Made by a program: the position numbers and the translations under genes. Positions 1-10,500 of a DNA stretch of 64,000 bases are shown here, piece by piece (position 1 is the first letter of the stretch; each line of letters starts with the position of its first letter). Source of the stretch: an uncultured Desulfobacter sp. Its GTDB lineage: Bacteria > Desulfobacterota > Desulfobacteria > Desulfobacterales > Desulfobacteraceae. The notes beneath the pieces were generated by a model, which was given only the letters and a program-made list of their open reading frames with translations, was not told where the DNA came from and searched no databases. The DNA lies in the NCBI RefSeq assembly GCF_963677125.1, contig NZ_OY781882.1:5354501-5418500 (forward strand), given 5' to 3'.

Positions 1-1280
1 GGGGCATTCATGCCAAAGATTTGATGGTGGCATGGGAAAAAGAGATCGGAAAAATTCCGGGAATCCAGTCGTTGATTATTGCAGGACATAAAGCGGGGCC
101 GCCGGGATCACCCATTGAGGTGTGGATTCAGGGGCACGAAATGGACCGCATCCTGGCGGCTGCCGATGATTTAAAAAAATGGCTGTCCCAATTTGAAGGG
201 GTTTACCAGATACGCTCGGATTATGCCCCGGGAAAAAATGAGATGCAGCTTACGCTTAAGCCCGAGTCACGCACACTTGGACTTACCGTGGAAGACCTGG
301 CCCGGCAGGTGTATGCCGGCTATTTTGGCGATGAAGCAGTCCGCCTGCAGCGTGGCCGGGATGATATCCGGGTCAAGGTACGATACACCACGGACGAGCG
401 TCGACGCCTCACCTCTTTGGATCGAATGCGTATACGTACACCTCTGGGCCATGAAGTGCCGCTGACCTCAGTGGCAGATGTTTCATCAGTACCGGGTTAC
501 GCCACTATTGTGCGCACCGACGGCATGCGGCGGGTTGTGGTCAGTGCCGATGTGGACACCGTCAGGGTCAATGCCAATGAAATTTTTGCCGCATTTAAAA
601 CCGGTTTTTTTCATGAGATGAAAAGCCGCTATCCAGGGCTGCATGTGGCGTTGCAGGGAGAACAAAAAAAAATGCGTGAATCTTTGGGAAGTCTTTTCAT
701 CGGGTTCCCTCTGGCCATGGCAGGTATTTTTATTATCATCGCCGCCATGTTCCGATCCTATGCCCAGACGTTCGTTATTATGTTCACGGTACCCTTTGGG
801 GTCATTGGTGCGGTATTCGGTCATATACTGCTGGGTTACCCCCTGACGATGGTCAGTCTTTTCGGCATCGTGGCCCTTGCCGGTGTGGTGGTCAACGATG
901 CCATCGTGCTCATTGAACGGGTCAACGAAAACCTTGCCGCAGGTATGGCGTTTTTTGAGTCTATCATCAAAGGAGGGGCAAGACGGTTCCGGGCGATTAT
1001 TCTGACCACCATCAGTACGGCCGGCGGGTTGTTGCCCCTGATTATGGAAAAGGATTTGCAGGCCAGGGCCCTGATTCCCATGGCCTTATCCCTGGCGGCA
1101 GGGGTTCTGTTTGCCACGGTGCTTACTCTGGTGTTGGTTCCCAGTCTGTTGGCCATCCTGAGTGATATGCGTCTGCTGTTCAACCGCCTGCGCTATGGAA
1201 CATGGCCCAGACGGGTTGAGGTGGAACCGGCCGGGAACCGCAGAATGAATTTGATTCAGGCGGAACCAAAGGCCCCATGA
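1..1280 (+). CDS. RND-family efflux transporter, C-terminal part (5' end outside window)
   Basis: This is the C-terminal roughly 425 residues of an inner-membrane RND pump (AcrB/HAE1-like), which exports small molecules using the proton gradient with a membrane-fusion protein and an outer-membrane channel. The frame is open to the left edge, so the TTG/ATG at 21-26 is not the start. The visible part has a periplasmic porter/docking region and then the second membrane domain, with hydrophobic runs such as GIFIIIAAMF and GIVALAGVVVNDAIVLIERVN. The latter is the conserved RND 'NDAI' region. The gene ends in ATGA, overlapping a possible upstream start of the next gene. The substrate cannot be told from this fragment. 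Confidence 0.93.
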   Translation, partial: GIHAKDLMVAWEKEIGKIPGIQSLIIAGHKAGPPGSPIEVWIQGHEMDRILAAADDLKKWLSQFEGVYQIRSDYAPGKNEMQLTLKPESRTLGLTVEDLARQVYAGYFGDEAVRLQRGRDDIRVKVRYTTDERRRLTSLDRMRIRTPLGHEVPLTSVADVSSVPGYATIVRTDGMRRVVVSADVDTVRVNANEIFAAFKTGFFHEMKSRYPGLHVALQGEQKKMRESLGSLFIGFPLAMAGIFIIIAAMFRSYAQTFVIMFTVPFGVIGAVFGHILLGYPLTMVSLFGIVALAGVVVNDAIVLIERVNENLAAGMAFFESIIKGGARRFRAIILTTISTAGGLLPLIMEKDLQARALIPMALSLAAGVLFATVLTLVLVPSLLAILSDMRLLFNRLRYGTWPRRVEVEPAGNRRMNLIQAEPKAP

Positions 1281-1303
1281 ATCGATGTGAAGGAGAATCC
1301 ATC

Positions 1304-1679
1304 ATGCAAGATTTGCATATAAGGGTGTTTGGTCAACGTTTCCGGGTCGTCTCACATTTCTATGGGATACTCGTTGTGGTGGTGATGCTGTCGTTTATAA
1401 GTTCTGGTTGCGCAATGGTTTTGTTATCTAAAATTTTCACTGACGCCGGATGGCATGATCTACGGCCACGTGGCCATGGCGCAGAACCCGGAAGATCGCC
1501 CGGCGGGTATGCCGGCAGAGCAATACCTGCCTGGGAGTCAAGAGGTGTCCATTCAGATGGTTACGCTCAAGGGCGGCGGCATAGAAAGATTCCTTTGTCC
1601 CTCAGCAGACGAAAAGTTAAACGCCTATGACAATTTTCTCGCCAGCTCTGATTTTTGTACTAAAAACTATTTTCATTAA
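1304..1679 (+). pseudogene. Frameshifted small lipoprotein
   Basis: Translation from ATG 1304 (preceded by AAGGAG at about 1289-1294) gives a signal peptide with a lipobox-like ending, FISSGC, so the product would be a lipid-anchored envelope protein. After about residue 45 the frame turns into arginine/glycine-rich sequence typical of a wrong frame. The other frame, from about 1431, reads sensibly (LTPDGMIYGHVAMAQN and onward) to a stop at 1679. Removing one base from the AAAATTTT run at 1430-1437 joins the two halves into a protein of about 124 residues. It sits directly downstream of the RND pump. I do not recognise the family. The break may be a real mutation or a sequencing error. Confidence 0.55.
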
Positions 1680-1680
1680 A

Positions 1681-1747
1681 TTAAGTGAAAGGAGGCCGAT
1701 GCAAGCACCCCGGAAGCAGTTGGCGCTTTCCGGGATACCTCACTTAA
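1681..1747. repeat. Large imperfect hairpin between lipoprotein and mrp
   Basis: TTAAGTGA (1681-1688) pairs with TCACTTAA (1740-1747), and an inner stem CCCGGAA (1709-1715) pairs with TTCCGGG (1728-1734). It lies between convergent genes and probably ends transcription in one or both directions, although neither side has a good T run. A short frame inside it, ATG 1699 to TGA 1761 (20 residues), has a textbook AAAGGAGG ribosome site. It may be a gene remnant rather than a gene. Confidence 0.5.
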
Positions 1748-1791
1748 AAAAAAGACGCTGAACCTGGCCAGGATTTATAGTGCCATGGCAA

Positions 1792-2634
1792 TTATGACAT
1801 GCTTTGACGGAGCACTTCTTTTGCCAAGGCCTTGAATGCCTGGGTCACAGGGGAGGATGGGTTTTCCGCCTGGATGGAGCGTCCGGCATCTGCCAGAGCA
1901 ACCAATGACGGATCCAAAGGGATTTTACCAAGAAAATTGATACCCTTTTCCTTGGCCGTGCGCTCACCTCCGCCTGTGCCGAAAATATTCAGGATTTCAC
2001 CGCATTTCGGGCATGCATAACCACTCATATTTTCTACTAATCCAAGAATCTTCATCTTTACCTGGCGGCAAAAGCGTATGGACTTGCGTACATCGGCCAG
2101 CGCCACTTCCTGTGGCGTGGTTACGATGATGGCCTGGGCATCCGTGATAAGGTGGGCCACGGTCAATGGTTCATCACCTGTGCCGGGAGGCGCGTCTATA
2201 ATAAGATAATCCAAAATCCCCCAATCCACATCCCTGACAAACTGTCTGATGGCCGCGTGTTTTGCCGGTCCTCTCCAGATAATAGCTTCATCTTTATCCG
2301 GCATAAGGGATTCTATGGAAACCACTGAAAGGCGGGGGGAATATCGGGCAGGCACAATTTTTTTGTCATCATTGGCATGGAGGTCACCCTTGATGCCGAG
2401 CATTCTGGGGATATCAGGTCCATGGATGTCTACATCCATAAGTCCGACTTTATGGCCCATGGTAGCCAAGGCTGTGGCCAGGTTAACTGAAACACTGGAC
2501 TTTCCCACGCCGCCTTTCCCGCTCATCACCATGAATTTATGGGTGATATGTTTTAAGGCCTCTTGAATTTTGGCATCAACTTCTCCTGCAGGCATCTTGC
2601 CCATAATATTTTTGGCTTTTATTTTCTGTGTCAT
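1792..2634 (-). CDS. mrp: Mrp/NBP35-type ATP-binding iron-sulfur carrier protein
   Basis: This is a cytoplasmic P-loop ATPase of the Mrp/ApbC family, whose members bind and deliver [4Fe-4S] clusters to apoproteins. The 280 residues carry the deviant Walker A motif GKGGVGKSS at 39-47, a switch segment VGLMDVDIHGPDIP, the DAPPGTGDE motif and, near residue 207, the CPKC pair that bridges the cluster between two subunits. The length is typical of the short form without the N-terminal DUF59 domain. The start follows a good site on the minus strand (AAGGAGA just upstream). It is transcribed alone, divergently from priA across an AT-rich gap. Confidence 0.95.
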   Translation of the reverse strand: MTQKIKAKNIMGKMPAGEVDAKIQEALKHITHKFMVMSGKGGVGKSSVSVNLATALATMGHKVGLMDVDIHGPDIPRMLGIKGDLHANDDKKIVPARYSPRLSVVSIESLMPDKDEAIIWRGPAKHAAIRQFVRDVDWGILDYLIIDAPPGTGDEPLTVAHLITDAQAIIVTTPQEVALADVRKSIRFCRQVKMKILGLVENMSGYACPKCGEILNIFGTGGGERTAKEKGINFLGKIPLDPSLVALADAGRSIQAENPSSPVTQAFKALAKEVLRQSMS

Positions 2635-3105
2635 ATCTATCTCCTTTTTAAAAAAGCCGTTGTTTGCGTTGTATTTTTCAACTCATACAAGGCATGAGCG
2701 CAACAGCGTTATGCCTGAAATCAATATAACATCTATTGCGTATGCTCCGTTTTAAGCTTGAAAAATAAAACACGAGTGAAATAAGCAAATTCAATGCCAA
2801 TGACGATAAAAGCAAAAATATACAATAAATTGAATTGGTTATATTAAATGAATTTGTTTTATTGGAATGTCATGTATTGCAATAATGCAACTGTTAGATT
2901 GGCCTTCTAAGAGGAAGTCCTATAACCGCAACGCCTTTACTATAAAAAGTAAAGGCAATGAAAAAGGCAAACTTGCAATGCAATTGTTGAGTTGGTTTTT
3001 TTGAATGCTATTGCCTTGTGCCTGATCATTCATTGTGATTGGCATTCCGTCAGTTGGATATTGAAATTCATAAGTTTATCCTGCACAATGCCTTCCATGA
3101 TTTCC
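2635..3105. other. AT-rich divergent intergenic region (mrp / priA)
   Basis: I find no convincing gene in these 470 bases. A perfect hairpin lies at 2933-2956 (GCCTTTACT pairing with AGTAAAGGC) and could influence priA expression. It has no T run after it, so it is not a typical terminator. The priA frame is open back to 2992, but the extra N-terminal residues do not resemble PriA. Confidence 0.5.
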
Positions 3106-5517
3106 ATGGATTACATTGAGGTTGCTGTGACCCTTCCTGTGAACCAGACGTTTGTTTACGGGCTTCCCAAAAAGTTCCGGGCTGATGCCTTCCCCGGCAT
3201 GCGTGTTCTGGTGCCCTTTGGAAGGCGCCGGATTACCGGTTACATTCTGGAAGGAAAAAATGAAAGCGGGCCATATCAGACCAAAGATGTGCTGGATCTG
3301 CTGGATGACCATCCCCTGTTTCCCGAATCCGATATTGCCTTTTTAAAATGGGTGGCTGCATATTATATTTATCCTTTAGGGGACACCATCAAGGCCGCAA
3401 TGCCTGCGGGGCTTTCCTGTATGGATGTTTCCTGCGCATTTGTCACGGTGAAGGGGGCACAGGCCCTCGACAGCGGGGATTTGCCCCATGAAGAGGCCAG
3501 GGTTCTGGGGCTGGCTGCCGAAAAAGACGGCGTCTCTTTAAAATCCCTTTCCCGCCGGGACCCGGCCGGGGCGGCTGTATTGCGTCGGCTTGAAAAAAAA
3601 GATTTTTTACATGTCACCGCCGTACTTCAAAAAGAGACCGCCGGGATAAAAACAGAAAAATTTATTTCTCTGCCCGATCAAACGCCGAGCCGGCAGATCC
3701 GGATGTCGGCCAAACGTCAAAAAATACTTTCTATTGTCCGGGACGCAGGAGAACTTTCTTTAACAAGCCTTAAGCGCCATGTTCCCACCGCCCCGAATCT
3801 CATTAAACCCCTGGCCGAGGCCGGGTGGCTGAACGTGGTTAGCCGCCGGGTGTTCAGAGACCCGTTTGGGGACCCGGTGACCCCGGATACCCCGCCTGAA
3901 CTTACCGATGAACAGGCTGCTGTTGTAAAAGAGATCCAGGGCCGCGCCGATGCATTTGCGCCCTGCCTGTTGGTGGGGGTGACCGGATCAGGCAAGACCG
4001 AAGTGTATATGCGCCTAGTCGCGGATGCCGTGGCAAAGGGCAGGGGGGCCGTTGTACTGGTGCCGGAGATTGCGCTGATTTCCCAGACCGAAAGGCGTTT
4101 CCGGGCGCGTTTTGGTGAAAAAATTGCGGTGATTCACTCCATGCTTTCCCAGGGCGAGCGCCTGGACCAATGGCGGAAAATCAGCCTTGGAAAGGTGAGT
4201 ATCGTCATTGGCGCAAGGTCTGCCGTTTTTGCGCCCATCCGGAAGATCGGCATCATCATTGTGGATGAAGAGCATGACTACTCTTATAAACAGGAATCGG
4301 GCCTGCGGTATAATGCCCGGGACCTTGCCGTGGTCCGTGCGAAAATGCACAATTGCCCTGTGGTGTTGGGCTCTGCCACACCTTCGGTGCAGTCCTGCCG
4401 GAATGTGGCGGCCGAAAAATTTTTCAAGCTGGAACTGACCCGGCGGGTGAACAGTCAAACCCTGCCGGACATTACCCTGGTGGATATGAAAAAGTACCAG
4501 GGGACCTGGGGAACGGACAGTATCATTACCCCGGAGCTTGGCCGGGGCATCCGTGCCTGCCTTGAAAAGGGGAATCAGGCCTTGATCTTTTTAAACCGCC
4601 GGGGGTTTTCCACTTTTCCGGTCTGCGCCTCATGCGGCAAGACCCTGGGTTGTCCCCATTGTGATGTGACCATGACCCTTCACAAGGGGGCGGATCATTA
4701 TAAATGTCATTTGTGCGGTCATATCTTTACCTCTGATATTCGGTGCCCTGACTGCGGCACCGGCAAAATCAGGAATTTGGGGTTTGGCACAGAGAAAATT
4801 GAAGCTATGCTGAAAACCCTGTTTCCCGATGCCCGGGTGGCCCGGATGGACCAGGATTCCACGGCCAGAAAGGGCAGCACGCTGGCAATTTTGCGTCAGA
4901 TCCGCAACCGCACCGTGGATATCATCGTAGGCACCCAGATGCTGGCCAAGGGCCATGATTTTCCGGCCATTACCCTGGTGGGGGTAATCTGTGCGGATTT
5001 AAGTTTAAGTTTGCCGGATTTCAGGGCAAGCGAACGCACCTTCCAGTTGCTGGCGCAAGTTGCGGGCCGGGCCGGCCGGGGGGATGAGGTGGGCCGGGTG
5101 ATCATGCAGACCTTTAACCCGGATCACTTTACCATTAAAGCCGCTCAAAATCAGGATTATCTTGAATTTTTCAACCAGGAAACCCCCTTTAGAAAGGCAC
5201 TGATGTATCCGCCGTTTTCCCGGATGATCCAGCTTAAGATTTCAGGAAAAAATGCGGATAAGACAAAAGACCATGCCCAGCTTGCCGCAGATATCCTTGA
5301 GCGGTTTAACACCCTGGAACCCAAAGCCCAGATCCTGGGGCCCATTGAGGCGGCCATCCAGAAAATTTCTGCCCGGTACCGATGGCAGATCCTTTTAAAG
5401 GGGGCGTCCTCGGGTAATCTCAGCAGGATGGTCTCTGCCATGGTCCGGGATCCGGCAATTCAAAAGGTTTCGTCTGTGTCCATTGCCGTTGATGTGGATC
5501 CATATTCCATGCTTTGA
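3106..5517 (+). CDS. priA: Primosomal protein N' (PriA helicase)
   Basis: PriA is the 3'-5' DNA helicase that recognises stalled forks and reloads the replisome. From ATG 3106 the protein has 803 residues. It has an N-terminal 3'-DNA-binding domain (IEVAVTLPVNQTFVYGLP), Walker A GVTGSGKT at about 292-299, a DEEH box near 387, the zinc-binding insertion with four CxxC pairs at about 507-550 (CASC, CPHC, CHLC, CPDC) and the C-terminal helicase core with VAGRAGRG. ATGs at 3088, 3097 and 3106 are all possible, none with a clear ribosome site. 3106 gives the family's usual N-terminus. It stands alone upstream of dnaK. Confidence 0.95.
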   Translation: MDYIEVAVTLPVNQTFVYGLPKKFRADAFPGMRVLVPFGRRRITGYILEGKNESGPYQTKDVLDLLDDHPLFPESDIAFLKWVAAYYIYPLGDTIKAAMPAGLSCMDVSCAFVTVKGAQALDSGDLPHEEARVLGLAAEKDGVSLKSLSRRDPAGAAVLRRLEKKDFLHVTAVLQKETAGIKTEKFISLPDQTPSRQIRMSAKRQKILSIVRDAGELSLTSLKRHVPTAPNLIKPLAEAGWLNVVSRRVFRDPFGDPVTPDTPPELTDEQAAVVKEIQGRADAFAPCLLVGVTGSGKTEVYMRLVADAVAKGRGAVVLVPEIALISQTERRFRARFGEKIAVIHSMLSQGERLDQWRKISLGKVSIVIGARSAVFAPIRKIGIIIVDEEHDYSYKQESGLRYNARDLAVVRAKMHNCPVVLGSATPSVQSCRNVAAEKFFKLELTRRVNSQTLPDITLVDMKKYQGTWGTDSIITPELGRGIRACLEKGNQALIFLNRRGFSTFPVCASCGKTLGCPHCDVTMTLHKGADHYKCHLCGHIFTSDIRCPDCGTGKIRNLGFGTEKIEAMLKTLFPDARVARMDQDSTARKGSTLAILRQIRNRTVDIIVGTQMLAKGHDFPAITLVGVICADLSLSLPDFRASERTFQLLAQVAGRAGRGDEVGRVIMQTFNPDHFTIKAAQNQDYLEFFNQETPFRKALMYPPFSRMIQLKISGKNADKTKDHAQLAADILERFNTLEPKAQILGPIEAAIQKISARYRWQILLKGASSGNLSRMVSAMVRDPAIQKVSSVSIAVDVDPYSML

Positions 5518-5572
5518 TCGTGAATATTTTCATTACCTATAAATAAAAATGTAAAAAAGTAATGAAAAGTAT

Positions 5573-5601
5573 TTGACATGAAATGATCGTGTCATACCTT
5601 T
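5573..5601 (+). promoter_or_regulatory. Candidate dnaK promoter
   Basis: A consensus -35 TTGACA at 5573-5578 is followed 16 bases later by a weak -10, TACCTT (5595-5600). It is the best promoter-like match in the priA-dnaK gap, about 35 bases before the dnaK start. I see no clear sigma-32 (CCCCAT) element or CIRCE inverted repeat. Confidence 0.35.
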
Positions 5602-5634
5602 ATCCCGTAAACAATAAACCAACGGAGGTAAGAC

Positions 5635-7527
5635 ATGAGTCATATAATCGGAATCGACCTGGGTACCACAAATTCATGCGTATCCATACTCGAAAACAGT
5701 AAACCAGTTGTTATAACCAACCCCGAAGGGGGCAGAACCACGCCATCAGTTGTGGCGGTAACCCAAAACGGAGAGCGCCTTGTGGGCCAGGCAGCCCGGC
5801 GCCAGGCCGTCACCAACCCGGAAAATACGGTGTTTGGTGTTAAACGGTTGATCGGGCGGAATTTTGACTCCCCTGAAGTTCAGGCGGATGTCCCCATTCT
5901 GCCTTATAAAATCAAGAAGGCCGGCAACGGCGGGGTGGCAGTTCAGATGAACGGCAAGGATCATACGCCGGCGGAGATCTCCTCTTTTATTCTGGCCAAT
6001 ATCAAAAAAACGGCCGAAGAGTATCTTGGGGAAAAGGTGACAGACGCCGTGATCACTGTGCCTGCCTACTTTAACGACAGCCAGCGCCAGGCCACAAAGG
6101 ATGCCGGAAAAATTGCAGGGCTGAATGTGCTGCGCATCATCAACGAGCCCACAGCAGCATCCCTGGCCTTTGGACTGGAGAAAAAGGATGAACAGAAGAT
6201 TGCCGTATTTGACCTTGGGGGCGGCACCTTTGACATCTCCATCTTGGAGCTTGGCGGCGGGGTCTTTGAAGTCAAGGCCACCAACGGCGATACCCATTTG
6301 GGCGGTGAGGATTTTGACCTGCAGGTCGTCAACTTTCTGGCTGATGAGTTTAAAAAAGAGCAGGCGATTGATCTGAGAAATGATGCTATGGCGCTTCAGC
6401 GGCTCAAAGAGGCGGCTGAAAAGGCGAAGCAGGAACTCTCCTCTTCTTTGGAAACAGAGGTTAATCTGCCCTTTATCACCGCAGATGCCTCGGGTCCGAA
6501 ACATTTGAATATTAAGCTGACCCGGGCCAAAGTTGAAAATCTGGTGGCCGAATTGCTGGATCGGCTGGAAGGGCCGTGTGCCACAGCCGTGAAAGATGCA
6601 GGGATTAAGTTTAGCGACATCGACAAAGTGATCCTTGTGGGCGGCATGACCCGGATGCCCGCGGTTCAGTCCAGAGTGGAAAAAATCTTTGGCAAACCTG
6701 CGGATAAGGGGGTAAACCCGGATGAAGTGGTGGCATTGGGTGCCGCCATCCAGGGCGGGATTCTCAAAGGTGATCTGGAGGATGTGTTGCTCTTGGATGT
6801 TACGCCGCTGTCTTTAGGTATTGAGACGATGGGCGGTGTAATGACCCGGTTAATTGAGAAAAATACAACCATCCCGGTACAGAAAAGTGAAGTGTTTTCC
6901 ACGGCTGAAGATAACCAGCCGGCGGTGACCATACATGTACTGCAGGGTGAAAGGGAGATGGCCTCGGACAATAAACTGCTTGGTCAGTTTGAATTGACCG
7001 GTATTGCCGCGGCACCCAGAGGGACGCCTCAGATTGAAGTGACCTTTGACATTGATGCCAACGGTATTGTTAATGTCTCTGCTAAAGATAAGGCAACGGG
7101 CAAGGCACAGTCCATTCAGATTACGTCTTCCTCAGGACTTTCCAAGGAAGAGATCGACGCTCTGATTAAAGATGCCCAGCTTCATGCAGAAGATGATAAA
7201 CGCAAAAAAGATCTGGTAACAGCCAGAAACCAGGCGGATCAATTGATCTACCAGACTGAAAAAATAGTCGGTGGATCACAAATCCCCGTGGATGCAGATA
7301 CTCGGGGGCGTTTGGAAGGGTTGTCCAATGATTTGAAAGAGGCGGTAAAGTCAGATGATGTGAACCGGATAAATACTACGGCTGAGCGCCTGAATCAGGC
7401 ACTGAGCACCATGAGTCAGGCAGCCAGCGCCCAGGGACCGGCTTCTGGTCACAGCGGACCCGCCGGCAACACAACGCCCCAGGATGATGACGACATCATT
7501 GATGCTGAATATTCAGACGTCGCTTAA
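5635..7527 (+). CDS. dnaK: Chaperone DnaK (Hsp70)
   Basis: DnaK is the ATP-driven cytosolic chaperone that folds and disaggregates proteins with DnaJ and GrpE. The 630 residues cover the whole family: phosphate-binding loop GIDLGTTNSC at 5-14, DLGGGTFDIS near 195, the adenosine-site segment VILVGGMTRMP near 335, the linker DVLLLDVTPLSLG near 385, the beta substrate-binding domain and a helical lid ending in the acidic DDDIIDAEY tail that binds co-chaperones. GGAGGT lies just before the ATG. grpE and dnaJ are not adjacent, so this is either an isolated main copy or one of several DnaKs. Confidence 0.98.
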   Translation: MSHIIGIDLGTTNSCVSILENSKPVVITNPEGGRTTPSVVAVTQNGERLVGQAARRQAVTNPENTVFGVKRLIGRNFDSPEVQADVPILPYKIKKAGNGGVAVQMNGKDHTPAEISSFILANIKKTAEEYLGEKVTDAVITVPAYFNDSQRQATKDAGKIAGLNVLRIINEPTAASLAFGLEKKDEQKIAVFDLGGGTFDISILELGGGVFEVKATNGDTHLGGEDFDLQVVNFLADEFKKEQAIDLRNDAMALQRLKEAAEKAKQELSSSLETEVNLPFITADASGPKHLNIKLTRAKVENLVAELLDRLEGPCATAVKDAGIKFSDIDKVILVGGMTRMPAVQSRVEKIFGKPADKGVNPDEVVALGAAIQGGILKGDLEDVLLLDVTPLSLGIETMGGVMTRLIEKNTTIPVQKSEVFSTAEDNQPAVTIHVLQGEREMASDNKLLGQFELTGIAAAPRGTPQIEVTFDIDANGIVNVSAKDKATGKAQSIQITSSSGLSKEEIDALIKDAQLHAEDDKRKKDLVTARNQADQLIYQTEKIVGGSQIPVDADTRGRLEGLSNDLKEAVKSDDVNRINTTAERLNQALSTMSQAASAQGPASGHSGPAGNTTPQDDDDIIDAEYSDVA

Positions 7528-7542
7528 TTGCTAATTACAACC

Positions 7543-7580
7543 ATGGTCTTGCCTGGGCTGAGGCGTCCAGGCAAGACCAT
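7543..7580. terminator. Terminator between dnaK and the transglutaminase gene
   Basis: A perfect 14-bp stem, ATGGTCTTGCCTGG (7543-7556) with CCAGGCAAGACCAT (7567-7580), and a 10-base loop lie between two convergent genes. TCATTTTAATA follows on the plus side, so it best serves dnaK. It may act weakly on the minus strand. Confidence 0.85.
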
Positions 7581-7584
7581 CATT

Positions 7585-10500
7585 TTAATAACGGGTTCGT
7601 AAGTCCAGGGTATAAGGAAACCTTGGGTTTAACGGTTCATTGGGGATACTGCTCAACGGCCCCGGGGTGTGACCAATGTCCCTGAATCGTGAAATCCTAC
7701 GTCCTTCGGCTTCCAGGGAGTTAATTGGAAAAATGTCATAACCTCGTCCGCCTGGGTGGAATGCATGATAGGTGCATCCGCCCACGGACCGCATGCTCCA
7801 GGTATCCACCAGGTCAAAGACCAGCGGGGTATGCACACCGATGGTGGGGTGCAGGCAGGACGGCGGCTGCCAGGCCCGGTAACGGATGCCGGCGACAAAC
7901 TGGGCATTGACCTCTGTGGGGTGAAAGGGCACGGGCCGTCCGTTGCAAAGCACCTGGTACCGGTCATCTGTCATGCCCGTTATCTTGATCTGTAGGCGTT
8001 CCAAAGAGGAGTCTACATATCTGGCCGTACCGCCGCCCCCGGGCTCTTCTCCCAGGACATGCCAGGGTTCAATGGCTGTCCGAAGTTCCATTTCCACGCC
8101 CGCATGACACACTTTTCCGATAAAGGGGAACCTGAACTCAAAGTGGGGATGAAAACATTCGGGCGTCAAGTCGTAGCCGTCCCGGCGCAAAATATCAAGT
8201 ACATCGCAGAAGTCCTGCCGCACATAAAAGGGCAGCATGAATTTGTCGTGCAGGGTCGTGCCCCAGCGTACCAGTTTTTCTTTGTAAGGTGTTTTCCAGA
8301 ATTTGAGCATGAATATGCGCAAGAGCAACTGCTGGGCAAGGCTCATTCTGGCATGTGGCGGCATTTCAAACGATCTGAACTCCAACAGACCCAGCCGCCC
8401 GGAGGCGGAGTCCGGTGAATATAACTTATCAATACAGAATTCAGCCCGGTGGGTATTGCCGGTAAGATCCGTTAACAGGTGGCGGAACAACCGGTCTACC
8501 AGCCAGGGCGGACAGGGCAAACTGATATCTGAACCCGGAAGGTAATTGGATTGATAGGATGACATCTGATTGTCAAGTTCGGCAAATGCAATATCCAGTT
8601 CATCCAGGGTGTCGTGGCGGGCTTCATCAATTCTTGGAGACTGGCTGGTGGGTCCCATAAACAACCCTGAAAAGAGAAAGGACAGGGACGGATGGTTATT
8701 CCAGAATGTTAAAAAGCTGCGCAGCAGGTCCGGCCTTGCAAGCCAGGGGCTCTGGCCGGGGCTGGGACCACCCATGACAATGTGGTTGCCGCCGCCGGTG
8801 CCCGAATGCCGTCCGTCCAGCATGAATTTTTCCGTGCCAAGGCCAGATTGCCTTGCCTCTTCGTACAGCTCACAGGTGACGTCCACCATCTGGCCCCAGG
8901 TGGTGGCCGGGTGGATGTTCACTTCAATGACCCCGGGATCCGGTGTGACGTTGAGGACGTTGATCCGATGGTCAAAGGGCGGGGTGTAGCCTTCAATGAT
9001 CACGGGATAGCCTGTGGCTTTGGCAGCCTGTTCCACTGCGGCAATAAGTTCAAAATAATCTGTCGCACTGGCCATGGGCGGCATGAATACATAGAGACGG
9101 CCGTCCCTGGGCTGGATACAAAGGGCCGTTCGAATGACCGGCTCTGTCTCACCGGTGTCGGAAGCACGATCAAGGCTTTGTGATTTCACATCATCCCGGG
9201 TTTCCGTCTCGGGTTTTCCCGGGATATGTTGTTGGTCATCCTTTGCCTCGGCTAATTGGCGCAACCGTTCCTTGTCCTCATTTGAGGTCAGCGGATCCGG
9301 AAACGGGCCGTGGATGCCCATCGGGTCTTCTTCCACCACATGGGGATATTTTTTGGGCGATATCCAGGGCAGACTGTCCAGGGGCAGACGAAGCCCCATA
9401 GGTGAATCGCCAGGCGTTAAAAATAAATTGCCGGCGCGCAGTTCCCAGGCACAGCTTTTCCAGGACCCTTTTTTGATAGGTAGTACAAAACCTGTGACCG
9501 CACCAATTCCCTGCTCAAACACCCTGGCCATGCGAGCGCGCTCCTCGGGGTCTTTTAGGCGAGAGTCTTCTGGGGTCACGTTGATCGGCAGACGTTGCTC
9601 TTTTAACAGCCAGTGAAAGACATCTTCATAGGCAGGGATGATATATTGCTCATCCACGCCCAACACCTGGGTGACGGTCTGCATCAAGGCTTGGGCATGG
9701 GCCGGGCCAAAACCGTAGTCCTTGGTGTCATCCGCCAGAAGAGACGGATCATGCCAAAGGGGGGTGCCGTCCTTTCGCCAGTAACAGCCCAACGCCCAGC
9801 GGGGCAGGGATTCACCCGGATACCATTTCCCCTGGCCGATGTGCAGCAGGCTACCGGGTGCCCATTTGCTGCGCAGGCGCTGGAGCAGTTCCATGGACTT
9901 TATTTTTTTAGTCGGTCCTACGGCGGCGGTGTTCCATTCATCGGCGTCCATGTCCGTGGCTGAGACAAATGTGGGTTCCCCGCCCATGGTCAGGGTGATG
10001 TTTTCTTTTTTAATTTCTTCATCTACCCTAAAGCCAAGATCGTGAATTTTTGCCCAGATTTCCTCGGGATAGGGTTTGGTGGACCTTGGATCTTCGTGGA
10101 TGCGCGTTACACGCATGGTGTGGGCGAATTCCACCTCGCATTTTTCAAGACCGCCTGTGACAGGGGCTGCGCTTTGGGGAAATGGTGTGCAGGCCAGGGG
10201 GATATGGCCTTCTCCGGCCAACAGTCCCGATGTGGGGTCCAGCCCCACCCAGCCGGCACCGGGCAAAAATACTTCTACCCAGGCATGCAGGTCCGTAAAG
10301 TCCTGTTCCGGTCCCGAAGGTCCCTCAAGGGATTTGACATCGGCGGCAAGCTGGATCAGGTATCCGGATACAAATCGGGATGCAAGTCCTAAATGACGCA
10401 GGATATTGACCAGCAGCCAGGCCGAATCCCTGCAGGAGCCGGACATTTTGGTCAGCGTCTGTTCGCAGGTCTGAACATTGGGCTCCATACGGATGTTATA

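Noticed and set aside
5746..6504. 252-codon frame on the minus strand opposite dnaK
   Set aside because: It is antisense to a certain, highly conserved gene, has no ribosome site and shows no protein-family features; long antisense frames are common opposite dnaK.
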